Positions 33,701-41,612 of a stretch of DNA of 64,000 nucleotides are shown here, one piece after another; the first letter of the stretch is position 1; each line of letters begins with the position of its first letter. Below the pieces are notes generated by a model, which saw only the letters and a list, made by a program, of their open reading frames with translations, had not been told where the DNA came from and did no database searches. Position numbers and translations under genes: made by a program. The DNA is taken from contig CAZDDI010000015.1 in the NCBI GenBank assembly GCA_964504195.1, positions 1-64,000 on the forward strand, given 5' to 3'. The stretch is from CAZDDI01 sp964504195 (lineage in GTDB: Bacteria > Chloroflexota > Anaerolineae > B4-G1 > SLSP01).

Positions 33701-36102
33701 TGCTCAGATTGCAGTTCCGCGCCTTTACCAGCACCATCGCCTTCAATTTCCTGCCCCTTAACCGAGGCATCCCCTTGTATCTTCCCCCCCTTGACATTGC
33801 CTTCGTTATTCAATTCACCTTTCTGTGTACCTGCATCGCCACGCATAGCGTTCAACAAATCTTTAGCCCAATCTGGAATCAAGTCCTGAATGCCAAAACG
33901 TTGTATTACAATGGGCTTCTCATCGGCTATCTGGCGAGACTCTTCTGGATACAAATTCCGAGACTCAGTGGTTGCTGCTTCTGTAAGTATGGATTGTGTA
34001 ACCGGAAGTGCTATTTCCGGTGTTTCAGCAAGCAAAGGCACATCATCAAGATTAGCCTTTGCTGTGAATTGGGAAGATACGGTCAGCGGTGTGGATTCCA
34101 ATATAGGAGGTGCAAATTCCTCACTTGCAACAGCTGCGGTTGCCTCTGTAACAGCAGCCTCCGTTCGTGAAGCATCTGCTTCCGCCGCTGGCAATACGGA
34201 TTTAGGCTCTGTTGTCACGATGTCAGTCGCCGCTTCAGGCATAGCCGGTGCTGCTTCCGGCGCAATATGAGTGAGAGCAGATACTGCGGGAACTTGCTCT
34301 GATTGGTTCAATTCTACATGTGGCTGCGGCAGAGTTTCAATATCAGTATGTCGCGCTTCTGCGGTTACAGTTACTTTAGATTTAACATGCTTGACATGGT
34401 CTTGAGTAGCAAGAAATGCCTCACGCAAAGGTATGCTAGAAAGATCTGGTAGTCCTTGCAGAGCTGTATTCTGATCCTGTTGATTAGCTATCAACGCACC
34501 CAAATCGGTCCCAGTTTCGGTCAGTTGTGCTAATGTTACTTCACTCCCCTTAGCAGGCGTCACCATTTCGGACATAGGCACAGCAAATTTCGGTATTGCT
34601 GACTCTGCAGAGAAATCACTGTTACTTTCTGCCTTACCAAGTGATTTCTCGACAATGTCTGTGCTAGCTGTTGATTCTATAGCTGGCCCAATACCTAGTT
34701 CTGCTGTTGGGGTCGCAAATGATTCAATGCCACTTTTACCTTCTGGTATTTGTGACACAGTCGACTCTTTCACAATCTCTGGCTCAGAACGGTGCTTCGC
34801 AGCACTCAGCATAGCTGCTGGCTCCAACTGTGCCTGAGGCGCTAGAATTGTAGTGGGTGTGGAAATTGTTTTTACGGGGGGGGTACTTTCTAGTGCAGCT
34901 GACTTCACGGGGAATGTGTTCAGGAGTATCCTTGAGTTGCCCCCTTGCGACAATAGTGGTTTCCGCGCAATACTTGCGGGTTGTCCAAGGGCTTTCAGTT
35001 GCAATTCTTCCGTCCGGCAAGCAGCGTCCCCACAGCGATTGACCTTGCTGGCTTGTGGTGCTGACGGCTTGCGGGCAATCTTTACCGGTTGCCCAAGGGC
35101 TTTCAGTTGCAATTCTTCCGTCCGGCAAGCTGCGTCCCCACAGCGATTGACCTTGCCAGCTTGTGGGGCTGATGGCTTTCGGGCAATATTTACCGGTTGC
35201 CCAAGCGCCTTTAGCTGTAGTTCTTCCATCCGACAACCAGCATCACAGCAGCGATTGACCTTCTGCTGTGCGTGGGCTCCTGGCTGTTGCTTCAGATCCC
35301 CCGCGCCGCCCTGTTGTATCACATGGGTCAGCTCATGCGCCATAAGCTTGCGCCCGGCGCTCGATCCCGGTTCATACTTTCCCGGCGCGAAGGCAATGTC
35401 CGAGCCTACAGTATAGGCGTGCGCCTGGAGGTCCTGCGCGCTCTTGCTGGCCTGCGAGTCCGTATGCACTTTGACGTTGCTCAGGTCTGCGCCCAGGCGC
35501 GGCTCGAAGAAGTCGCGCTCGCTCTTGGGCAGCGGCACGCCGCCCTGCAAGGATTGGTGAATGCCACGTTCCATGTCCGGCGTAACGGCACTCCCGCCGA
35601 GGGGATCACTCGATTTTTGAAGATAATGGCGGGTGCGCAATACATTATCGTCGGGCGTATCGGGGTTATCCGCGGGCGGCGCGACCGGCGGCACGCTTGT
35701 CATCCGCATCACCGATTCGGCGACCTGATCGGCTTCCTGCTCATACGGATCGCCTGGCTCGCTCACGGTCATCTTGGGTTGCACGATCGGCGCGCTAGCT
35801 GGTGGCGCTACGGCCGGTTTAGTTGAGAAGGCATCCGCGTCATGCAACGCACTGACCAACCGCTGCACATGCCGTGCGCCCTGCACGCGCTGAATCTGTT
35901 GGATGTAATTTTGCTGGCTGCTGCGGGGCATACGTTGCAGTAGCGCTACTTGCGATTCCAACGTGCCGCCGTTGAATAATGAAGTGGGTTGCGGCGCAAG
36001 TTCCGCTAAGCCAGGTTGTGTTTCTAGCGTCTGTGTAGGAGGGGAGAGAATCGGTTGCCGTTCAGACGGTTTCCCTTTTACCTGTGTCTGTGACTCTGCC
36101 AT
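30772..36102 (-). CDS. DUF4157 (eCIS core) giant protein with helical repeats and C-terminal metzincin-like protease
   Basis: 1776 residues. Domains: ~108-268 DUF4157, ending in MAHELTHVIQQ (His256, Glu257, His260). 281-388 is three 36-residue repeats starting KVNRC..A.CR.EELQLKALGQP. ~390-760 is low-complexity Ala/Glu/Thr. ~790-900 is 22-residue repeats (KGAELQSAQESKGTELQAEQEV type), predicted coiled coil. ~1081-1197 has 11-residue AREWITGKAAA-type repeats, and ~1271-1388 11-residue GAVNFVE..-type repeats. The C-terminal protease has HEFGHMLGLGD (His1684, Glu1685, His1688, Asp1694) and a Met-turn RVMSGG at 1725. DUF4157 proteins occur with extracellular contractile injection systems and as polymorphic toxins. 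Likely an exported proteolytic effector; no injection-system genes lie in the window. Strong AAGGAGG before the ATG. Confidence 0.8.
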   Translation of the reverse strand: MAESQTQVKGKPSERQPILSPPTQTLETQPGLAELAPQPTSLFNGGTLESQVALLQRMPRSSQQNYIQQIQRVQGARHVQRLVSALHDADAFSTKPAVAPPASAPIVQPKMTVSEPGDPYEQEADQVAESVMRMTSVPPVAPPADNPDTPDDNVLRTRHYLQKSSDPLGGSAVTPDMERGIHQSLQGGVPLPKSERDFFEPRLGADLSNVKVHTDSQASKSAQDLQAHAYTVGSDIAFAPGKYEPGSSAGRKLMAHELTHVIQQGGAGDLKQQPGAHAQQKVNRCCDAGCRMEELQLKALGQPVNIARKPSAPQAGKVNRCGDAACRTEELQLKALGQPVKIARKPSAPQASKVNRCGDAACRTEELQLKALGQPASIARKPLLSQGGNSRILLNTFPVKSAALESTPPVKTISTPTTILAPQAQLEPAAMLSAAKHRSEPEIVKESTVSQIPEGKSGIESFATPTAELGIGPAIESTASTDIVEKSLGKAESNSDFSAESAIPKFAVPMSEMVTPAKGSEVTLAQLTETGTDLGALIANQQDQNTALQGLPDLSSIPLREAFLATQDHVKHVKSKVTVTAEARHTDIETLPQPHVELNQSEQVPAVSALTHIAPEAAPAMPEAATDIVTTEPKSVLPAAEADASRTEAAVTEATAAVASEEFAPPILESTPLTVSSQFTAKANLDDVPLLAETPEIALPVTQSILTEAATTESRNLYPEESRQIADEKPIVIQRFGIQDLIPDWAKDLLNAMRGDAGTQKGELNNEGNVKGGKIQGDASVKGQEIEGDGAGKGAELQSEQEAKGAELQSAQESKVAELQAEQEVKGAELQSAQESKGTELQAEQEVKGAELQSAQESKGTELQAEQEVKGAELQSAQESKGTELQAEQETKGAELQADAESKAQELDGDFAISEQEAQVQEQQTAQEVEAESATLQTEAESASTQVETKWEGVQTEAESVVSGLDEEADELCSEYQGQAASLLQSCKSLLTGGPRAWLEIKQKAKTAWNALLQKAQPLLEGINQKWQQFSGWVSESVWQPLQEKATQFGEFVSAKAAAAWNWIQNKWAWLGDRWAQAEGWIHERATAAREWITGKAAAAREWITGKAVSAREWIAGKASIAQEWIADKATAAQEWIAGKADSAREWIAGRADSAREWITDKSAMARVWITDKGVAVQAWITGKTTAAQDWIQGKADATVNWFQDTGQGLVSGLSNKARSAVSSISSRGGRIGQWFGGVVSGLISGVESAGNGAVSRVSQALSAGLGFVERAASGAVNFVGNTAQNVVKFIGDKATGAVDYLENTGMGAVNFVETASTNAVTGLEKTGNGVVDFVENAGSNAVTGLEKIGMGAVNLVENGATNAVTGLETVGRYAVTGIENRATATVQFVNSAWDNIQSGWDVLTTGVQKVLGLLQDKASQFGQLINQNIIQPTTELLQDKWTGLKSWITEKLPGLTTCWEVFQEFADAAKQKLEVTFADLFNQRENEAALDDWEDQWDKYRIAELEQEKLNEGPHVLENYQPSTGLGMFDTVYDPKTETLEIVVKCNFNFENNKEMMGMHLLKGLPLEHPDFTWTDAEMKQWKEDYIREVSQAWTGNNKSFYAQDAWWESKQVKVNVSIEESTENPHFNVNVEKIPPGGFEGSWVRAPKNLKDGEIESGTAKLDSEDLTLTNKPGGQQRAAIHEFGHMLGLGDEYAATYGCHHKNQFKDRYGVDVVIGADSRVMSGGDNILPEHNLTLLEAIEEITGVNWGTEPVSNPEPVPPDPADCESVGVTP
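33405..33735 (-). repeat. 66-bp tandem repeats inside the DUF4157 gene
   Basis: Four to five near-identical 66-base units (unit starts near 33471, 33537, 33603, 33669) encode alternating ES-KG/EQ-EV 11-residue helices. The nucleotide identity between units is close to complete, which points to recent slippage or recombination and a length that may vary between strains. Confidence 0.8.
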
Positions 36103-36174
36103 GCCGCCTCCTTACACAAAGGCTAAATACAATAATGGATAGGGGAAAATAGTTTATTGGTACCTACTCAGCCG

Positions 36175-36277
36175 TGTCATTACGGGCCGCGTTCCCGTGG
36201 CATCCGTTCGTCTGCGAACAGCGCAATCTCGTTCATGGTTGAGATTGCTTCACCGCAGACGGCCCGCAATGACAAGT
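36175..36277. repeat. Palindromic gtcattgcgggcc-type element
   Basis: GTCATTACGGGCC at the left faces GGCCCGCAATGAC at the right. Inside, GTCTGCG faces CGCAGAC and AATCTC faces GAGATT. This ~100 bp imperfect palindrome is like the common gtcattgcgag...ctcgcaatgac elements of environmental bacteria. It lies between the DUF11 gene and the DUF4157 gene. Confidence 0.7.
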
Positions 36278-36306
36278 AGCGTTCGAGCCTGAGTAGTTAC
36301 GTTATT

Positions 36307-37554
36307 TTAGTAATTTCTCAACACTAGCGGTAAGTAAAGTTTTATCTTCGCCTCAACGTATACTTCAGCCTCTGCCTGGGCCGGATAGCTGTCGGGGGCA
36401 GTAATATCGGCCCGATTGGTGAGCATAAATCCGCCGTTCCCCGCCACCGTTGCGGTGATGACGACTTGTCCCGATGCACCAGCAGCAAGCGATCCAAGCT
36501 CCCATACTACGTGCGTAGCGGAAAAGGTCGTGGGGGGAGGATCCATCTCGATAATATTCAGGCTGGCGGGGATAGTATCGGTTAACACTACCCCATTAGC
36601 TGACAGGTTGCCCCCGTTTTCATAAGAAAGCCTGTAGATCAATTGCTCCCCTGGTTTGATAGTGGTCACGGAGGCCGTTTTCTCGAGCCACAAAATGGCC
36701 GCTTCCGAGATGACGTGTGTCGCAAACAAACGCCCGGTCATCTCCACACGTTCTCCACTGGCGAGAAGCGTATTGGTGATGACGCCGAGATGCTCTGGCG
36801 CTATCACAGTGACGGTCGCTTGCCACAGTTCACCCACCGCCAGCGTGCCGACACTCCATTCCAGAAGCGGCAAGGATGCAGCGCTCGGCGCGGGAGAACT
36901 ACCCACCAGCACCACGCCAGTAGGCAATACGTCGGCCACCCTCACATTTTTCACGGTCACATCACCGGTATTGCGGCAGCGTAACAGATAAACCATGCTA
37001 TGGCCCGGTATCGCAGCCAGATACCCGGTCTTTGTAATGGTCAACTGTGGCACGCCCAGCGTCACCGAAATAGCATGGGTTGCATACGCTGGGGTAACAC
37101 CATCGGCCACAATCAACGCCCGATTATGAAGTTCTTCGTAACCCTCGCGCACTTGGGCACGAATGATCACATGCGTGTTTACCGGCCCTACGGAAGGCGC
37201 ATTGAACACCAAAACGCCATCTGCGTTGTGGGCGGGGGGGGGATTCGCAGAAACGAACTCAAGCCCGGCAGGGAGAAAATCGTATAAACGCACGTTGAAA
37301 GCCTGTGAGCCTGGATTGGTACTAGAATAAGTGAGGGTGTAGGCAACGGCGTCTCCGGGACGGGGCGCAGTTTGATTAGCAGTTTTATGCACAACCAGCG
37401 CCGGATTACCGATAGGGCTTTGGAAGATTAAGGGCCGGAGAACAGCCGCGGCAGCGCTGGTAGTAGAATGTAACCAGCCTATCAGAAACCCTATCCCGAT
37501 CACCGCTACTATACAGATGAACCATAATTGAGCTTTCCCTACCTTACGCAACAT
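36307..37554 (-). CDS. DUF11-repeat surface protein with Chloroflexota C-terminal motif
   Basis: 415 residues. An N-terminal signal or anchor helix (LWFICIVAVIGIGFLIGWL) is followed by three DUF11-type beta-sandwich repeats. Each has the (L/V)xxxKTxxxxxxPGxxxxYxLxYxN...V.(V/L)xDxLPxGLxFV pattern: about 55-165, 170-285 and 295-400. It ends KLYLPLVLRNY, the short motif seen on many secreted Chloroflexota proteins. It is exported and probably cell-surface; a structural or adhesive role is likely. AAGGAGGAG before ATG 37554 fixes the start over the longer frame. Confidence 0.8.
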   Translation of the reverse strand: MLRKVGKAQLWFICIVAVIGIGFLIGWLHSTTSAAAAVLRPLIFQSPIGNPALVVHKTANQTAPRPGDAVAYTLTYSSTNPGSQAFNVRLYDFLPAGLEFVSANPPPAHNADGVLVFNAPSVGPVNTHVIIRAQVREGYEELHNRALIVADGVTPAYATHAISVTLGVPQLTITKTGYLAAIPGHSMVYLLRCRNTGDVTVKNVRVADVLPTGVVLVGSSPAPSAASLPLLEWSVGTLAVGELWQATVTVIAPEHLGVITNTLLASGERVEMTGRLFATHVISEAAILWLEKTASVTTIKPGEQLIYRLSYENGGNLSANGVVLTDTIPASLNIIEMDPPPTTFSATHVVWELGSLAAGASGQVVITATVAGNGGFMLTNRADITAPDSYPAQAEAEVYVEAKIKLYLPLVLRNY

Positions 37555-37982
37555 CGTCTCCTCCTTACGCTGGTTTTTGCGACTCTGATCTAACACTTCC
37601 TTAGGACTTTCAAGAAAATGATTCCTCGTCAGGTTGTGGCTGCTATTTAGGACACGGATTAACACTGATTTTACGAACAAGAACCAGAAAAAAAATCCTA
37701 TCCTAGTACTGCATTGATCCAGGGGGTAACTTGAATTTAAGGTTGGTTATCGGAAAGTTATATTTTTACGAACTCTTGCACAACCGACGAACATGATAGT
37801 AGTAGAAGGCGGGGGGGAACACTAATTCATTGTATCACAACATTATAAAACTAGCAATAGCTTATGTGAATTATTGTTTTATTCCCACCCATTTTAGTTA
37901 GCATCCCAAAGGATTGAACAAAACGGAGCACTTCCTGTTGCAAACCGAATCGCAAGCCCGCCCATACCTGTGAACCTACCCC
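37555..37982. other. Intergenic, AT-rich
   Basis: About 430 bases, noticeably AT-rich. A minus-strand promoter is proposed at 37842-37870. No coding frame, tRNA or repeat was seen. Confidence 0.4.
37842..37870 (-). promoter_or_regulatory. Minus-strand sigma70-type promoter
   Basis: Read on the minus strand: TTCACA (37870-37865), 17 bases, then TATAAT (37847-37842). It would start near 37835 and drive the DUF11 gene with an unusually long leader of about 280 bases. Confidence 0.45.
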
Positions 37983-38738
37983 TCACAAGTCAAATAACAA
38001 CTTAATCGCCATCGCAACTAGCGCAATGTTGAAGACGATCCGAATCCACCGCTCGCCCTTTTTGAGCGTCATCACCGAACCCAGATACGCCCCCAACGCA
38101 TTGCCCACCGCGAGCACCAGTCCCACCAGCCAGTTGACTTGTCCCCGCGAGGCGTAAATCGCCAGCGTGACAACTGTATAACACGCACCGATGAACACCT
38201 TGTGCATGTTCACGCGCACCAGATCAAGACCCAGCACGCGATGCAAAATCGCCATGAGGATAAAGCCCACGCCCGCCTGGATGAAACCGCCATAAAAGCC
38301 CGCCCCCACCATGAGCACCCCTGCCAGCGCGTACCGGCGCGGGGTAATGATAATAGCAGGTGCGTGCTCCGGCGCGGACTTGCGGTCGGTCGCCATGAGG
38401 GCCAGCACGCCGAACATCACCAGCGCCAGGGTGCGTTCGAACCAAACCCCCTCCAGCTTGGTGCCCAGGTACGCCCCCAACGTCGCCCCCGGCAGCGCAC
38501 AGGCAGCCAGATACACCCCCAGGCGCAGCTCCTTGTACCCGTTACGGAAGTAATTCACCAGCGCCGTCAGGTCTTGCACCAGAATCGCCACGCGGTTCGT
38601 GCCATTAGCGAGCGGCCCCGCATAGCCCATCAAATGCAACACCGGCATCGCAATTAACGACCCGCCGCCAGCCATCACATTCACCAACCCGGTAGCACAA
38701 CCGGCCAACACCAGCAAAAGCAACGTGCCAATAGTCAT
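37983..38738 (-). CDS. TSUP-family (TauE/SafE) membrane transporter
   Basis: 251 residues with about eight hydrophobic helices in two halves. Each half starts with a GG-rich turn: NVMAGGGSLIAMPVL near 20-35 and GFYGGFIQAGVGFILMA mid-chain. NGTNRVA is also typical. TSUP proteins export or import small sulfur compounds or organic anions; the substrate cannot be read here. TGGAGGT before ATG 38738 selects this start. It lies just beyond the terminator of the Hsp70 operon, so it is transcribed separately. Confidence 0.85.
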   Translation of the reverse strand: MTIGTLLLLVLAGCATGLVNVMAGGGSLIAMPVLHLMGYAGPLANGTNRVAILVQDLTALVNYFRNGYKELRLGVYLAACALPGATLGAYLGTKLEGVWFERTLALVMFGVLALMATDRKSAPEHAPAIIITPRRYALAGVLMVGAGFYGGFIQAGVGFILMAILHRVLGLDLVRVNMHKVFIGACYTVVTLAIYASRGQVNWLVGLVLAVGNALGAYLGSVMTLKKGERWIRIVFNIALVAMAIKLLFDL

Positions 38739-38784
38739 AGATCGTACCTCCATTGAATTGCGGTAGCTCGCGATTTGCTTCATC

Positions 38785-38820
38785 AAAAAACCCCCTCCAG
38801 CGCACAGCATAGAGGGGGTC
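38785..38820 (-). terminator. Rho-independent terminator of the Hsp70 operon
   Basis: On the minus strand ACCCCCTC and GAGGGGGT form an eight-pair GC stem with a 14-base loop, directly followed by TTTTT. It is 26 bases after the dnaK-type stop. Clear and correctly oriented. Confidence 0.8.
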
Positions 38821-38845
38821 TACATACATAAGCCCGGCCAGCTAC

Positions 38846-40558
38846 TCAGGCATCTTCCCAATCAAACAACAAATCCAACAACTCTTCCAGCAATTCTTCC
38901 AGCAGCGATTGTTCGCCGCTGGTTTGCGCCACATGCACTTCTTCTAGCAGCGCGTTAAGCTGTTGTTGCTGTTCTAAGCTCAACGAACCGGAAGACAACA
39001 ACGCCTTACTGCGCTCAATCAGAGCCAACTGCTCCTCGGTCAACGCCACGATGGAAATCGTCGTCCATCGCTTAGCGGCTAAAATTTCCATCTCACTCAT
39101 GCGCGTCGCCGAAGCCTCTACCGTGATTTTCTCCTGTTTCTTGGACTTGCGATCCTGCGCTGTCACCTGGAGAATGCCATTGATGTCCATATCAAACTGC
39201 ACTGTCACCGAAGCCAGCTCTCCGGGGCGCTCCGGCTCTAAATCGTTGATGAGAAATTCACCCAGCGACGTATTCTCGCTGGCAATCGGACTCTCACCCT
39301 GATACACTTCGATTTTAATGGTAGTTTGGGTAGGATATACGGTGTGGAACACCTCCGACTTAGAAACCGGCACCGTGGAGTTGCGGCGAATCAATACCTG
39401 GAAACGATCCGTCACCAGCCGGCCCATCCGCACATCCGCGACGGCAATACCTAGCGAGTGTGGGGTTACATCTACCAAAATCGCATCAATCGGCTCGCCA
39501 GCAATGATGGCAGCCTGCACACCCGCACCCAACGCCACCGCTTCCTCCGGGTTGATCGTCATCTGCGGTTCGAGACCCACATAATCCGCCACCAGTTCCC
39601 AGACCGCCGGGATGCGCGTGGAGCCACCCACCAACAACACCTGGCTCAAATCTTGCGCTTGCACCTGCGCATCTTCCAGCACGCGATCTATCGATTCCAG
39701 CGTTTGCTGCAACAAATCATCAATCGCCTCTTCAAACTCGTGACGGCTCACTTCATAATTCAAGTGCAACGGCACACCGCGCTTTTCGGCAATGAATTCC
39801 TCTTTGACCCAGGTGAAGGGCTGCGCAGAAAGCGTCATCTTCGCCAACTCGGCAGCGCGTTGGAGCCGCGCCCACGCCCGGCGCTCCTGTTGCAGATCAA
39901 TCCCATGCTCTTCTTTAAACCGCTCCGCCAATAGCACGGCCAACCGCTCGTCGAAGTCGTCGCCGCCCAAGAGCGTATTGCCATGGCTAGCGCGCACTTC
40001 AACCACGCCGCCCGTCATCTCCACCAGCGATACATCGAACGTGCCGCCGCCCAGGTCATAGACCAGCGCGAGCTGATCGTCTACCATATTCAAGCCATAT
40101 GCCAGCGCTGCTGCCGTCGGCTCGTTGATAATGCGGCGCACATTGAACCCGGCAATTTCGCCCGCGTCGCGCGTTGCCTGGCGCGCAGCATCGGAGAAAT
40201 ACGCCGGCACGGTGATGACGGCATCCATCACCGGCTCACCCAGCTGCTGCTCGGCCACTTCCTTGAGCTGCCGCAAGATGAACGCGGAGAGCTCCGGCGG
40301 CGTGAACTCGCGCTCAGCCAGTGTCACACGTGTCGCCGTGCCCATCTGCCGCTTGATCGAGCGGACGGTATTCTCCGGGCTAAAGACATACTGGTTGCGC
40401 GCGGGCGTGCCCACGAGCCATTGCCCATCCGGCGAATACCCCACCACCGAGGGGATGATGCGCTCAGTGCCGTGCGGTAACATCACCGGCATCCCATCCC
40501 GTACAATGGCGACACCCGAATTGGTCGTACCTAGGTCAATCCCTACAATCTTGCTCAT
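38846..40558 (-). CDS. dnaK: DnaK-type Hsp70 chaperone (accessory paralogue)
   Basis: 570 residues. The ATPase domain has GIDLGTTNSGVA at 5-16, VYDLGGGTFDVSL near 192 and the VGGSTRIPAV loop. The substrate-binding beta domain follows from about 390. The C-terminal helical lid is about 40-70 residues shorter than in standard DnaK (610-640) and ends in an acidic LLFDWEDA. Lid shortening and a private J/GrpE/TPR set suggest a specialised Hsp70. The start overlaps the grpE stop (ATGA). A terminator follows. No heat-shock operator was seen. Confidence 0.88.
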   Translation of the reverse strand: MSKIVGIDLGTTNSGVAIVRDGMPVMLPHGTERIIPSVVGYSPDGQWLVGTPARNQYVFSPENTVRSIKRQMGTATRVTLAEREFTPPELSAFILRQLKEVAEQQLGEPVMDAVITVPAYFSDAARQATRDAGEIAGFNVRRIINEPTAAALAYGLNMVDDQLALVYDLGGGTFDVSLVEMTGGVVEVRASHGNTLLGGDDFDERLAVLLAERFKEEHGIDLQQERRAWARLQRAAELAKMTLSAQPFTWVKEEFIAEKRGVPLHLNYEVSRHEFEEAIDDLLQQTLESIDRVLEDAQVQAQDLSQVLLVGGSTRIPAVWELVADYVGLEPQMTINPEEAVALGAGVQAAIIAGEPIDAILVDVTPHSLGIAVADVRMGRLVTDRFQVLIRRNSTVPVSKSEVFHTVYPTQTTIKIEVYQGESPIASENTSLGEFLINDLEPERPGELASVTVQFDMDINGILQVTAQDRKSKKQEKITVEASATRMSEMEILAAKRWTTISIVALTEEQLALIERSKALLSSGSLSLEQQQQLNALLEEVHVAQTSGEQSLLEELLEELLDLLFDWEDA

Positions 40559-41214
40559 GCTATTTCCTTCTGCATAGTTGGATTAGAAACTGTTGGCTGC
40601 GGCACAGGCGCGGGACGATGGACCACTACTTCAGCATACCGCAACACAGCTTGCTCCGTGCGATAACCGCGCCGCTCTTCAGCAACGACCGTACCAGAAG
40701 GGTAGTTGCCCGTCACCGTAGTAGCCACCGCAACATGCTGGTGTGGATCGAAGGGACGCCCGACGGCAGGGATAGGCGTGACGCCATGCGCCGCCAGCAC
40801 GCCTAGCAGCCGCTCGCGCACCAGCAGGATGCCCTGCAACCAGCCCACCAGCGCCGCGCCATCTGGCCCAGTGAGCAGCGGCGTGAGCGATTGTTTGGCG
40901 CTACGAAGCGCGTGATCCATTCCATCTAGCGCGGGCAACAGAGAGAGGAGCCATTCCCGCTCCGCTGCGCCCACCCGCTCCGCTACGAGCTGCTCTATAG
41001 CGCCGTCGCGTTCCGCCTGTTGCGTTTCCCAGGCCGCCAGCAATCGCTCCCAGCGGGCGGACTGCTCCTCCGCCAGCGTGTTGGCTTTGAACTGCGTTTT
41101 GCCCAGCTTCCGCAGCTCTTGCTCGATGCCGTTGCCTTGCTCAACGGGTACCTCTTTTTGTAACCGCGAGAGCAGCTCTGCCAATGTCGCCCACACCTGT
41201 CGCTTCTCGCTCAT
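40555..41214 (-). CDS. grpE: GrpE-like nucleotide exchange factor
   Basis: 219 residues. The C-terminal beta domain is clearly GrpE: GRPFDPHQHVAVA...GTVVAEERRGYR...LRYAEVVVHRP. The long N-terminal helix expected for dimerisation is present (about 50-110). It should release ADP from the neighbouring Hsp70. A segment near residues 36-45 (LGKTQFKAN) resembles the end of the J-like protein (LGRTDFKAD). ATGA overlaps on both sides make a tightly coupled set. Confidence 0.82.
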   Translation of the reverse strand: MSEKRQVWATLAELLSRLQKEVPVEQGNGIEQELRKLGKTQFKANTLAEEQSARWERLLAAWETQQAERDGAIEQLVAERVGAAEREWLLSLLPALDGMDHALRSAKQSLTPLLTGPDGAALVGWLQGILLVRERLLGVLAAHGVTPIPAVGRPFDPHQHVAVATTVTGNYPSGTVVAEERRGYRTEQAVLRYAEVVVHRPAPVPQPTVSNPTMQKEIA

Positions 41215-41612
41215 GCTTTAATCGGGCGATAATCGGCTTTGAAATCTGTGCGCCCCAAATCGCCATGTTCTTTGAGCAACTGCGCCACATCCTGCGGGGA
41301 AACGCCCAAAGCGAGCCGGGGCAGCCGTTTACGCGGCGTCCAGGCATAGGGAGGCTGGAACAGGAACAAGTCGGTCTCGCTTTTGGCGTCGGGCGCGCGC
41401 AGCTTCTCGTAAGCGGCGCGGATCAGCTTGAACGTGTCCGGTTGCTCTTCGGGGGGATGATCGCGCACCAGCGCAAAGTATGCCGACTTAATCTCGCGGG
41501 CGGTGGCGCTGCAGGTCAGCCCCAACACCGCATACGGATCTTGGCTATGAAAATTGGGGGCCGGGCCTTTGCGCTCAGGGCGTGGCGGCGTCTCAGAAAC
41601 CGAAGTAGTCAT
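41211..41612 (-). CDS. J-domain-like protein with HPP instead of HPD
   Basis: 133 residues. The J-domain core runs ~24-73: DPYAVLGLTCSATAREIKSAYFAL... with RAAYEKL in helix III. The loop that normally reads HPD is H52-P53-P54, so the Asp needed to trigger Hsp70 ATPase in classical J proteins is missing. A short C-terminal tail ends in LGRTDFKADYRPIKA. Start ATG 41612 lies inside the end of the TPR gene (20-base overlap), with GAGGAG upstream; the frame to 41687 is longer but less likely. It is probably a docking or modified co-chaperone for the DnaK two genes on. Confidence 0.75.
   Translation of the reverse strand: MTTSVSETPPRPERKGPAPNFHSQDPYAVLGLTCSATAREIKSAYFALVRDHPPEEQPDTFKLIRAAYEKLRAPDAKSETDLFLFQPPYAWTPRKRLPRLALGVSPQDVAQLLKEHGDLGRTDFKADYRPIKA

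Noticed and set aside
33412..34170. Plus-strand frame of Leu/Phe/Cys repeats
   Set aside because: It is the antisense reading of the helical repeats in the DUF4157 gene, which has a strong start site and recognisable domains.
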